Both the position numbers and the translations under genes were made by a program. This document shows positions 25,260 through 33,042 of a DNA stretch of 64,000 bases, one piece after another. The DNA lies in the NCBI GenBank assembly GCA_963847965.1, contig CAWKCG010000027.1, positions 62,001 through 126,000 on the forward strand. The letters run 5' to 3'. This stretch comes from Palsa-504 sp963847965 (GTDB taxonomy: Bacteria > Actinomycetota > Actinomycetes > Streptosporangiales > Streptosporangiaceae). The notes under the pieces were generated by a model. That model had not been told where the DNA came from and searched no databases. It worked only from the letters and a program-made list of their open reading frames with translations. Each line of letters begins with the position of its first letter. Position 1 is the stretch's first letter.

Positions 25260-26216
25260 CTAGAGCGAGGCGACGTCGGCCTGCTTGGCGCGCACGGCGT
25301 CGGCGGCAGCGCGCAGGGCGGCTAGTTCGGCGCCGGTCAGGTCGCGCTCGACCACGCGGCGGACGCCCACGGCGCCGATCTCGGCCTCCACGCCCAGGTA
25401 GACGCCGGAGATGCCGTACTCGCCGTCCACCCAGGCGCACACCGGCATGATCTCTCCCGTGTCCAGCGCCACCGCGCGGGCCATCCGGGCGGCGGCGGCC
25501 GACGGCGCGTAGTACGCCGATCCGGTCTTCAGCAGCGCGACGATCTCGCCGCCGCCGTTCCTGGTGCGCGTGACGAGCGCCTCGATCTCGTCGGCGGACA
25601 GCAGGTCGGACAGCGGCCGGCCGTCCACCGTGCCGGCCGAGGGGACCGGCACCATCGTGTCGCCGTGCGAGCCCAGCGTCAGCGTCCGGACCGATCCGAC
25701 CGGAACGCCGAGCCGTTCCGCCACGAAATGGCTGAACCTCGCCGTATCGAGCATCCCGGCCTGGCCCATCACGCGGCGGTGCGGGAAGCCGGACACCTTG
25801 GCGGCCAGCGCGGTCATCTCATCGAGCGGGTTGGACACCACGATCAGCACCGCGTCGGGCGCGTACTTGGCGACGTTCTCCACCACGTTCCTGACGATCT
25901 TGGCGTTGGTCTCGATCAGGTCCATCCGGCTCATGCCCGGCTTGCGCGGCAGCCCCGCGGTGATGACGACGATCCCCGACCCGGCGATCACCTCGTAGCC
26001 CTCGCCGGCGGCACCGGTCGTCTGGCCGGTCACCTTGGTCTCGAAGCCCGCCACCGGGCGTGACTGGTTCAGGTCAAGCGCCAGCCCCTCGGGCCTGCCC
26101 TCGATGATGTCGGTGAGCACGACCTCGTCGAAGATGTCGTACTCGGCGAGCCGCTGCGCGGTGGTCGAGCCGTAGAACCCGGCGCCGACGACGGTTACCT
26201 TGCCCTGATGTGCCAT
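25260..26216 (-). CDS. mdh: Malate dehydrogenase
   Basis: NAD-dependent oxidation of malate to oxaloacetate in the TCA cycle. 318 residues of the LDH-like MDH type. VTVVGAGFYGSTTAQRLAEY binds NAD, ITAGLPRKPGMSRMDL holds the substrate arginines, SNPLDEMTALA and LGSHGDTMVPVPS carry the catalytic His. The start at 26216 has AAGGAG well placed. It follows icd after 85 nt on the same strand, giving a DUF3017-icd-mdh order. Confidence 0.95.
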   Translation of the reverse strand: MAHQGKVTVVGAGFYGSTTAQRLAEYDIFDEVVLTDIIEGRPEGLALDLNQSRPVAGFETKVTGQTTGAAGEGYEVIAGSGIVVITAGLPRKPGMSRMDLIETNAKIVRNVVENVAKYAPDAVLIVVSNPLDEMTALAAKVSGFPHRRVMGQAGMLDTARFSHFVAERLGVPVGSVRTLTLGSHGDTMVPVPSAGTVDGRPLSDLLSADEIEALVTRTRNGGGEIVALLKTGSAYYAPSAAAARMARAVALDTGEIMPVCAWVDGEYGISGVYLGVEAEIGAVGVRRVVERDLTGAELAALRAAADAVRAKQADVASL

Positions 26217-26301
26217 CTCGCGGAACTCCTTGTCCATGGATCCGGGACGGCGGGGGGTGGGGGTGATACCACCGCCGTTCGGGATAATTGGGTTTTGATC
26301 T

Positions 26302-27519
26302 TTAACAGTTCGTCGCCCTGCGCAGGTTACCTTCGAGCGCGGCGAGGAACTCCCCGGTGGTCAGGAACGGGGCGTCCGGGCCGACGAGCAGGGCCAGGTC
26401 CTTGGTCATCGCGCCGTCCTGGATCGTGGCCACGCAGACGTCCTCCAGCGTGCGGGCGAACTCGGCGACCTCGGGGGTCCCGTCGAGCTTGCCGCGGTGC
26501 TCGAGCCCGCGGGTCCAGGCGAAGATGGACGCGACCGGATTGGTCGAGGTCGGCTTGCCCTGCTGGTACTGGCGGTAGTGCCTGGTCACGGTGCCGTGCG
26601 CGGCTTCGGCCTCGACCGTGCGGCCGTCCGGGGTCATCAGCACGCTGGTCATCAGGCCGAGCGAGCCGTAGCCCTGCGCCACCAGGTCGGACTCCACGTC
26701 GCCGTCGTAGTTCTTGCAGGCCCAGACGAGGCCGCCCTCCCACTTGAGCATCTGGGCCACCATGTCGTCGATCAGGCGGTGCTCGTAGGTGATCCCGGCC
26801 GCCTCGAACTCCGCCTTGAACTCCGCCTCGAAGATCTCGGCGAACAGGTCCTTGAACCGGCCGTCGTAAGCCTTCAGGATCGTGTTCTTGGTGGACAGGT
26901 AGAGCGGGTACTTGCGGTTCAGCGCGTAGCGCATCGTGGCGCGGGCGAAGTCGCGGATCGAGTCGTCGAAGTTGTACATGGCCAGGGCCACGCCGCCCCC
27001 TTCGAACCGGGCGACCTCCAGCTCGATGGGCTGGCTGCCGCTCTCGGGGACGTAGCTGATCGTGACCGTACCCGGGCCCGGCACCACGAAGTCGGTGGCC
27101 TTGTACTGGTCGGCGTGCGCGTGCCTGCCGATGATGATGGGCTTGCTCCAGCTCGGCACCAGCCTCGGGATGTTGGAGATCACGATCGGCTCGCGGAAGA
27201 TGACCCCGCCCAAGATGTTGCGGATCGTGCCGTTCGGGGAGCCCCACATCTTCTTGAGGCCGAACTCGGCGACCCTGGCCTCGTCCGGGGTGATCGTGGC
27301 GCACTTCACCCCGACGCCGTGGCGCTTGATCGCGTACGCGGCCTCGACCGTCACCTGGTCATCGGTCGCGTCGCGGTTCTGGACGGACAGGTCGTAGTAG
27401 TCCAGCTCGATGTCCAGGTAGGGCAGTATCAGCTGGTCCTTGATGTCCTGCCAGATGATCCGCGTCATCTCGTCCCCGTCGAGGTCCACGACGGGGTTCG
27501 CTACCTTGATCTTGGGCAT
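26302..27519 (-). CDS. icd: NADP-dependent isocitrate dehydrogenase
   Basis: Oxidative decarboxylation of isocitrate to 2-oxoglutarate. 405 residues, of the dimeric type shared by eukaryotes and many actinomycetes: VVDLDGDEMTRIIWQDIKDQ, KKMWGSPNGTIRNILGGVIF, then ENYDGDVESDLVAQGYGSLG-like KNYDGDVESD and AAHGTVTRHYRQYQQGKPTS, which includes the NADP-contacting HGTV. Complete and in frame. Upstream is a short tandem TCTATG repeat that could alter promoter spacing. Confidence 0.96.
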   Translation of the reverse strand: MPKIKVANPVVDLDGDEMTRIIWQDIKDQLILPYLDIELDYYDLSVQNRDATDDQVTVEAAYAIKRHGVGVKCATITPDEARVAEFGLKKMWGSPNGTIRNILGGVIFREPIVISNIPRLVPSWSKPIIIGRHAHADQYKATDFVVPGPGTVTISYVPESGSQPIELEVARFEGGGVALAMYNFDDSIRDFARATMRYALNRKYPLYLSTKNTILKAYDGRFKDLFAEIFEAEFKAEFEAAGITYEHRLIDDMVAQMLKWEGGLVWACKNYDGDVESDLVAQGYGSLGLMTSVLMTPDGRTVEAEAAHGTVTRHYRQYQQGKPTSTNPVASIFAWTRGLEHRGKLDGTPEVAEFARTLEDVCVATIQDGAMTKDLALLVGPDAPFLTTGEFLAALEGNLRRATNC

Positions 27520-27548
27520 GTTTCCGTGATTCCCTTCATCAAAGACCG

Positions 27549-27578
27549 CTCTATGTCTATGGCTCTATGGCTCTATGG
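27549..27578 (+). repeat. Short tandem repeat in the icd leader
   Basis: Four imperfect copies of a TCTATG-containing 7-8 bp unit (ctctatg, tctatgg, ctctatgg, ctctatgg) sit 30-60 bp before the icd start. Such arrays vary easily in length. Confidence 0.7.
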
Positions 27579-27582
27579 GGGG

Positions 27583-28065
27583 TCATGGCAGGGCCAGCGC
27601 GATGGCGAGCACCCCGGCGCCGAGCACCGCGAACGCCAGCACGTCGGAGGCCTTCCACCGCGAGGACAGCAGCTCGGTGTAGCGCGCCGGGAGGAACAGC
27701 CTGGCCGCGGCGGCCGCGAGCAGAGCGCCTCCGACCAGGCCCGTGCCCAGCCCTGCGTACCGGGATCCCTGCCAGGTGACAAACAGCCCGACGGCGACGC
27801 CGGTGAGCACGATCAGGTAGGGCAGGACGGCCAGGGGGCGGCTCGCGCTCCGGCTGGTGGCGCCCCGGGCCCGGTGCCCGGACGGCTGGGCGGAAGGCTG
27901 CGCGGACGGCTTTGCAGGCTGCTGTGCGGATGGCTTTGCGGGCTGCTGTGCGGGCGGCGGCCCGAGCGGCGGCCCCGGGTTCCGGGGGATGCCCTGGTGG
28001 TGGACGGGTGGCGGCGCGCCCGCCAGTCCCCTATCAGAGCCAGCATTCGCCGGCCTATTCGCCAT
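27583..28065 (-). CDS. DUF3017 membrane protein
   Basis: 160 residues: a disordered N-terminus rich in Pro/Gln with a tandem KPSAQQPA repeat, then three hydrophobic helices (LAVLPYLIVLTGVAVGLFVT, YAGLGTGLVGGALLAAAAAR, ASDVLAFAVLGAGVLAIALA). Small three-helix proteins near mdh or folD in actinomycetes are labelled DUF3017. The start at the second of two ATGs (28065) leaves a proper gap to GGGAGG. Function unknown. Confidence 0.72.
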   Translation of the reverse strand: MANRPANAGSDRGLAGAPPPVHHQGIPRNPGPPLGPPPAQQPAKPSAQQPAKPSAQPSAQPSGHRARGATSRSASRPLAVLPYLIVLTGVAVGLFVTWQGSRYAGLGTGLVGGALLAAAAARLFLPARYTELLSSRWKASDVLAFAVLGAGVLAIALALP

Positions 28066-28239
28066 CCACATGCCTCCCGGCTTTCCGCTCGGAAGTTTAC
28101 CGGTGCCGGTCCCGTCCGGCGTGACGACGTACCCGGAACGGGACGCAATCGCTTGCCAACGCACGGCGGCAAACGATGACACGAGGGGTGACCAGATGGT
28201 GAGATATCCGTATCGATTCCGATAGTCAGGAGGCGCCCT

Positions 28240-28929
28240 GTGGATACACCGTTCCTCCGCATCGAGGACAGCGGCGAGGTGGCCCCGCTGCGCGGCGAAG
28301 TGACGACCGTCGGCCGCGGCCGGGGCGTCGACATCCACCTCGACGATCCGAGCGTCTCGCGGCTGCACGCCGAGCTCGTCCGCCGGGGCCCCTACGTTTA
28401 CGTGGTTGACCTGGGTTTATCACGCAACGGAACCCGGGTGAACGGGCGCCCCATAGCCCGCAGGGTCCTAGATGACGGTGACGTGATTTCGTTCGGCGCG
28501 GCGCGGTGCCGGATCGGGGGGCTGGCGCGCGAGGACATCGGTGCCGAGGCCGACCTGCGGCGCCCGGCCGCTCCCGATCTCACCCGCCGCGAGCTCGACG
28601 TGCTCGCTTCGCTGTGCAGGCCGGCGCTTTCCGACGAGGCGTTCGCGATGCCCGCCACCGCTCACGAGATCGCCGCCGACCTGGTCGTGACCGAGGCGGC
28701 GGTCAAGCAGCACCTGCTGAGGCTGTACCAGAAGTTCCGGATTCCCGAGGGGCCCAACCGGCGGACCAGGCTCGCCAACGAGGTCGTCGCGCTCGGGCTG
28801 ATCCGGCCGATGCCGCTGGCCGAGCCAGGGGACGCGTCAGGCCCTTTAGGACCGTGCGGCCCGTCGGGCCCGTCACGTATGAGCGTGCCTGAACAGCCAA
28901 CTCGTCGCGGACGAAAGCAGGCCGTGTAG
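28240..28929 (+). CDS. FHA-domain protein with C-terminal HTH
   Basis: 229 residues. The FHA domain spans about residues 8-90: TTVGRGRGVDIHLDDPSVSR with the phosphothreonine-binding Arg and SR, LHAELVRRG, NGTRVNGRPI. Residues about 112-185 (LTRRELDVLASLCRPALSDE, then HEIAADLVVTEAAVKQHLLR) resemble a LuxR-type helix-turn-helix. It probably reads a phosphothreonine signal, and the Ser/Thr kinase encoded in the converging gene is an obvious candidate source. The GTG start has AGGAGG seven bases before. The final 57 nt overlap the 3' end of the kinase gene on the other strand. Confidence 0.85.
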   Translation: MDTPFLRIEDSGEVAPLRGEVTTVGRGRGVDIHLDDPSVSRLHAELVRRGPYVYVVDLGLSRNGTRVNGRPIARRVLDDGDVISFGAARCRIGGLAREDIGAEADLRRPAAPDLTRRELDVLASLCRPALSDEAFAMPATAHEIAADLVVTEAAVKQHLLRLYQKFRIPEGPNRRTRLANEVVALGLIRPMPLAEPGDASGPLGPCGPSGPSRMSVPEQPTRRGRKQAV

Positions 28930-30828
28930 CGCGGGCAGGTGAGGGGTGGCGACCGGCCAGTAGTCCGGCGCCTGCGACGCCGCCAGCAGGACGAACGCGG
29001 CCGCCAGGCCCCACGCCGTGATCGCGATCGCCAGCGCGGAGAGCCTGCTCCGGGACAGGGCGCCCGCCATCCGGTTCAGCTGCCGGCGCGGCCCGCCGGA
29101 GCCGGGACCGACGGCGTACCAGGCGATCACCGCCCCCGCCGCGTACGCGCCCGCCCGCGGCAGCGCCAGGTGGTGGTGCGCGATGACGATCGCGGCGGCG
29201 TAGACGGCCACGCCTGCGGCGGCCGCGAGCGGCGACATCAGCGCCTCGGTGAGCAGAGCCCTGGCCACCGTCAGCGGGGCCGTGACCACCACGACCAGCA
29301 CGTCGCTGGCCCGGGGACCGCGCACCGACCTGCGCACGGCCAGCCTGTTCTGCGCCCGGTCGGCGGCGCGGAGCAGGGTGATCCCGGCCAGCGAGACGAC
29401 CAGCCCGGCCACGGGAAGCAACACGGCCAGGGCCACCGCGGCCACGAGGACGGCGAGGCCGGCCAGCATCGGCCTGCCGCGGACGCCTGCGGCCTGGGCT
29501 CCGGCTATTGCTCCGGTTCCGGCTCCGGTTCCGGCTCTGGCGCCGACTCTGGCTCCGGGCGAGGCGCCGGGCGGGGCGCCGGGCGGCAAGGCGCGCGGGG
29601 GGACCGGAGACCACGCGGGAGGGGCGGCGAGGGGACGCCCGTTATTGACCGGTGCCGGTGGCGCGGGCCGGGCCCGGACGTAGCCGACCGGCGGCAGCAG
29701 GTCGGCGACATCCCTGGCCGCCTGCTTAGGCGCCGGATAGGACCGCACGGGAGGGGGTCCGCTTGAGCCGTTGGGGACGGGTACAGGAAGCGGGCCGACC
29801 GGAGGTACGGAGTACACGGGCGGCACGGAGGGCGCAGCGGAGGCGGGGGCCCTCACGGCCATGGCGGCCAGGTCCAGGGCGCCGGCCTGGGCGCTGAGCC
29901 AGCTGGCCGAGGGACGGCTGGCGGGGTTCTTGGCCAGCGCCGCCGACACCAGGGGCAGCAGGGGCGCGGGGATACCTGTGAGGTCCGGGAGCCCGGAGAC
30001 GATGCGGTAGAAGATCTGCTCGTATGAGTCGCCGGGATACGGCGGGCGGCCCGTCGCCGCGTACGCCATCGTGGCGCCCCAGGAGTGCACGTCGGAGGCG
30101 GGAGTACTCGGCTGTCCCTCGATGACCTCCGGCGCCAGGTACCCGGGTGTCCCCATGACCAGGCCGGTCTGGGTCAGGCGGGTGGCGTCACCGGACTGGG
30201 CGATGCCGAAGTCGATCACGACGGGCCGGTCGTCGGCGAGCATCACGTTGCCCGGCTTCAGGTCACGGTGGACCACGCCCGCCGCGTGGATCGCGACGAG
30301 CGCCTCCGCCGTGCCGTACGCCAGCCTGCGCAGTCCCTGGCTGGACAGCCGGCCGCGCTCGCGAACCATCTGATCCAGGGTCGGCCCGGCCACGTACCGC
30401 GTGACGATGTAAGGGAAGTCGCCGGTCAGGTCGGCGTCGAGCACCTCGGCGACGAAGGGGCTGCGGACCCGGCGCATGGTGTCGACCTCGCGGGCCAGGC
30501 GGCGGCGCGCGTTGTCGTCCTCGGCGGCCGGCACCCTGTCGGTGGCCAGGACCTTGATGGCTACTTCGCGGCCTTCGGGATCGAGGGCGAGGTGCACGAC
30601 CCCCATGCCGCCTTCCCCAAGGCGGTCCTGAAGGCGATACGGGCCGAGAGTCGCCGGAAGCGTTCCGTCGCAGGCATCGCGGAATCCAGAGTACGAAACG
30701 GATGCAACCTTAGGGAGTCGGCCAGGTACCGGTCCGGGCACGCGCGCGGAGGGCGCGGCGGCACCCGGGCGCGGGCGCGGGGGCACCGGGCCGGCGCGCG
30801 GCAGCACCTGGCCAGCGCGCGGCGGCAC
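28873..30828 (-). CDS. Membrane-anchored Ser/Thr protein kinase
   Basis: 651 residues. The kinase domain at about 62-330 has P-loop LGEGGMGVV (71), VAIKVL with Lys92, HRDLKPGNVML (187-197), DFG (206-208) and GTPGYLAPE. It is followed by a Pro/Ala-rich linker of about 150 residues and about five hydrophobic helices at the C-terminus (for example AGLAVLVAAVALAVLLPVAG), so the kinase faces the cytoplasm and there is no large extracellular sensor. The N-terminal start is uncertain: GTG at 30828 adds a Pro/Arg stretch; GTG 30741 is another option. All catalytic residues are present. It probably phosphorylates Thr for the FHA protein next door. Confidence 0.88.
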   Translation of the reverse strand: MPPRAGQVLPRAGPVPPRPRPGAAAPSARVPGPVPGRLPKVASVSYSGFRDACDGTLPATLGPYRLQDRLGEGGMGVVHLALDPEGREVAIKVLATDRVPAAEDDNARRRLAREVDTMRRVRSPFVAEVLDADLTGDFPYIVTRYVAGPTLDQMVRERGRLSSQGLRRLAYGTAEALVAIHAAGVVHRDLKPGNVMLADDRPVVIDFGIAQSGDATRLTQTGLVMGTPGYLAPEVIEGQPSTPASDVHSWGATMAYAATGRPPYPGDSYEQIFYRIVSGLPDLTGIPAPLLPLVSAALAKNPASRPSASWLSAQAGALDLAAMAVRAPASAAPSVPPVYSVPPVGPLPVPVPNGSSGPPPVRSYPAPKQAARDVADLLPPVGYVRARPAPPAPVNNGRPLAAPPAWSPVPPRALPPGAPPGASPGARVGARAGTGAGTGAIAGAQAAGVRGRPMLAGLAVLVAAVALAVLLPVAGLVVSLAGITLLRAADRAQNRLAVRRSVRGPRASDVLVVVVTAPLTVARALLTEALMSPLAAAAGVAVYAAAIVIAHHHLALPRAGAYAAGAVIAWYAVGPGSGGPRRQLNRMAGALSRSRLSALAIAITAWGLAAAFVLLAASQAPDYWPVATPHLPALHGLLSSATSWLFRHAHT

Positions 30829-30873
30829 CCGGGCGCACTAGAATCACGGCATCGCTACCTGTGGGGCTAACCG

Positions 30874-31284
30874 ATGACTGAGCATGATGACGCGCTCTCG
30901 CTGGACATGGTGACTGCGGCGCTGCGCGCCGACAGCACCGACGTGGTCATCTACGCCCGCGTCCTGACCCAGTTGCTGGGCGAGGCGCTGCCGAGCGAGT
31001 ACGTCACGGTGGACAGGGAGCGGTCCGTGTCCGACCGGATGCACGGGCGCCCCGGGGAAATCTCCAGGATCGCGGTGCAGCTGGGCGACCAGCAGATGAC
31101 GCTGTCGGTCAAGAACGGCCGGGCGGTCGCGGAGATCTGCCGCGCGGTGCGCGGCGTGGTGCTGTCCAGGCAGACGGTGCCCGTCCACGACTGGGCCGCG
31201 GCGCTGGCCACCGCGCTGGTCGCCTACGCGGAGCAGAACGCGCAGGCCGCCCAGGCCCTGCGCAAGCTCGTCGCGGGCAGCTGA
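30874..31284 (+). CDS. Conserved actinobacterial hypothetical protein
   Basis: 136 residues, starting MTEHDDALSLDMVTAALRAD. Blocks such as RSVSDRMHGRPGEISRIAVQ and AVRGVVLSRQTVPVHDWAAA look conserved and natural; no membrane or known catalytic motif is seen. It starts 45 nt from the divergent kinase gene and precedes a DUF1684 gene, an arrangement I recall from other actinomycetes. Function unknown. Confidence 0.7.
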   Translation: MTEHDDALSLDMVTAALRADSTDVVIYARVLTQLLGEALPSEYVTVDRERSVSDRMHGRPGEISRIAVQLGDQQMTLSVKNGRAVAEICRAVRGVVLSRQTVPVHDWAAALATALVAYAEQNAQAAQALRKLVAGS

Positions 31285-31328
31285 AAGCCGTCCGCAGATC
31301 GCTGCGCGGGCACGAAGCGGGGGGGCGC

Positions 31329-31928
31329 GTGAGCACGGAGCTTGAGCTGGTCAGCTGGAGGCGCATGGTCAGCGAACTCTACGCGGCGGTGCGCGCCGAG
31401 GACGATCCGAAGCTCGGGCACGAGCTGTGGCGGCGCGGCCGCGATGAGCTGTTCCGGACTCATCCGCAGAGCCCGCTCCTGCCCGGTGACCCGCTGCGCA
31501 CTACTGGCCTGCCGTACTGGCCCTACGACGCCGCTTTGCGTTTCGAGCTGCCGCTGCTTCCCGTCGGGCGGGAGGAGTCGCGGTCCGTCCCGAGCAGCGA
31601 CGGCACGATCCCCCTAGTCCTGATCGGCTGCGTGCGGCTACCAGGTCCGGTGGACGCGGTGATCGACGTGTGGTGGCTGCGCCAGTACGGGGGCGGGCTG
31701 TTCCTGCCGCTGCGCGACGGCACGGCCGGCACGTCCAGCTACGGCGGAGGCCGGTATGCACTCGACACGGCCAAGGGCGCCGACCTGGGCGGCGGGGCCG
31801 GTTCGCTGACCGTTGACCTCAATTTCCTCTACCACCCGTCGTGCCGGTACAACCACGCCTGGCAGTGCCCGCTAGCCCCGCCGGGGAATACCATCAAGAC
31901 CCCGGTCACGGCGGGCGAGTGCCTGTGA
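31329..31928 (+). CDS. DUF1684 domain protein
   Basis: 199 residues. WRRMVSELYAAVRAEDDPKL, then HPQSPLL and YWPYDAALRFELPLLP, GTSSYGGGRYALDTAKGADL and the C-terminal DLNFLYHPSCRYNHAWQCPL followed by APPGN are signatures of DUF1684. The invariant NPSC-like cysteine motif is kept as HPSCRYN. The biochemical role is not known to me. GTG start with a G-rich site; 44 nt after the preceding hypothetical gene. Confidence 0.82.
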   Translation: MSTELELVSWRRMVSELYAAVRAEDDPKLGHELWRRGRDELFRTHPQSPLLPGDPLRTTGLPYWPYDAALRFELPLLPVGREESRSVPSSDGTIPLVLIGCVRLPGPVDAVIDVWWLRQYGGGLFLPLRDGTAGTSSYGGGRYALDTAKGADLGGGAGSLTVDLNFLYHPSCRYNHAWQCPLAPPGNTIKTPVTAGECL

Positions 31929-31978
31929 TGCGGGTGCCCGGGCGGTTACGGCCGGCCTGGTGCGCTAAGCGTGTTCGC

Positions 31979-32284
31979 CTAATCCGAGCCCTCAGCCTCG
32001 TAGTGGCGGACGGTCAGGTCGCGCTCGATCAGGAACTGGTCGTCGTCCGGGTAGAAGACCGCCTGGTCGATGTCGTGGCCTGCGAAACCCTCGATCGCAG
32101 CCCGGGACTCCCAGAAGCTCAGGGTGATGAACTCGGCGCGCTCGCCCTCCACACGCCATAGCAGCCAGGCCCCGCGGTTCCCTGGCGTGTGCTGATAGCC
32201 CTCGATGCCGGTCTGCTTGACATACTCCGCGTACGCGGGAGCGTCCTGCGCCCGGACCGCGCCGCGCCAGATTCTCGCGATCAC
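31979..32284 (-). CDS. Antibiotic biosynthesis monooxygenase-like (ABM) protein
   Basis: 101 residues, a one-domain ferredoxin-like fold: MIARIWRGAVRAQDAPAYAE, then GAWLLWRVEGERAEFITLSF and WESRAAIEGFAGHD. The family includes heme and quinone monooxygenases, but many members are uncharacterised stress proteins. The TLSFWES segment is typical. GTG start. Confidence 0.78.
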   Translation of the reverse strand: MIARIWRGAVRAQDAPAYAEYVKQTGIEGYQHTPGNRGAWLLWRVEGERAEFITLSFWESRAAIEGFAGHDIDQAVFYPDDDQFLIERDLTVRHYEAEGSD

Positions 32285-32302
32285 TCCCCGATCCTGGCAC
32301 GG

Positions 32303-32690
32303 CTAGGGGCGGGAGGCCGTGCTCGGGTCTGGCTGGCGATCATCGCTGACGGTCAGCTCCACCCGGTTGGGGTAGAAGGACATGAAGCCTGCGATCTGTT
32401 CGGCGCTGGGGATCGGCGTCTCGTAGCTCCAGAACGAGGTCCTCGTAGACCTCGTCGCCGACCTGAGCCGACCAGTACGACGCCTGACCCTTGAACGGGC
32501 AGGTCGTCGTGCTGGCGGTGGATCGCAGCAGCTCGGTACGGACGTCCTCGCGAGGAATGTAGTAACGGGGCGGGTACCCGGTCTCGTCGAGGCGCAGCGC
32601 GCGGTCCGAGGAGGCCAGCTTCTGCCCGGCCACGCTGACCTCGATGTGCCGGCTGGCCGGGTTGATCGTGATGGTGTGTCCAGTAGCCAT
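32303..32690 (-). pseudogene. DUF427 protein with one frameshift
   Basis: MATGHTITINPASRHIEVSV begins at the ATG 32688-32690. The DUF427 core PPRYYIPREDVRTELLRSTA and CPFKGQASYWSAQVGDEVYE is read up to EDLV; there an extra C near 32432 shifts the frame. The other frame continues WSYETPIPSAEQIAGFMSFY and PNRVELTVSD, as expected for the family. Without the extra base the protein would be about 128 residues. It directly follows a truncated enoyl-CoA hydratase. Confidence 0.78.
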
Positions 32691-32758
32691 GCCCTCGACA
32701 ACCACACGGCAGCCCAGCCGATTCCGGCGGCGTTTCCGCGGATACGAGGTTGGTGAGG

Positions 32759-33025
32759 TCACCGGGCGTGCGTGACAGACGTCGCGGGGCGGTCAGCGGC
32801 CGGCGTAGGTGGCCTTTCCGCCATGTCGCCGATGTCGGCGCCGGCGGCGAAGGCCTTCTCGCCGCCGTACACGATCACCGCGCGGATCTCCGGTGAGCTC
32901 GCCACCGTGCCCGCGGCGTCCGCGAGTTCGGCGGTCAGCTGGTCGTTCATCGCGTTGACCGGCGGCCGGTCCAGCCGGATCGTGCCGACGCCGCCGGATA
33001 CCTCAAGCCGGACGAACTCGCCCAT
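32759..33025 (-). pseudogene. Enoyl-CoA hydratase, truncated N-terminal third
   Basis: MGEFVRLEVSGGVGTIRLDR, PPVNAMNDQLTAELADAAGT and VIVYGGEKAFAAGADIGDMA are the first ~75 residues of a crotonase-fold protein, including the oxyanion GGxKxFxAGAD motif. After DMAE the sequence becomes unrelated and ends at 32759, about 170 residues short. The rest of the gene is not present downstream, so this is a deletion remnant joined to the DUF427 region. Confidence 0.82.
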
Positions 33026-33042
33026 GGCCATCCCTTCGTGAC

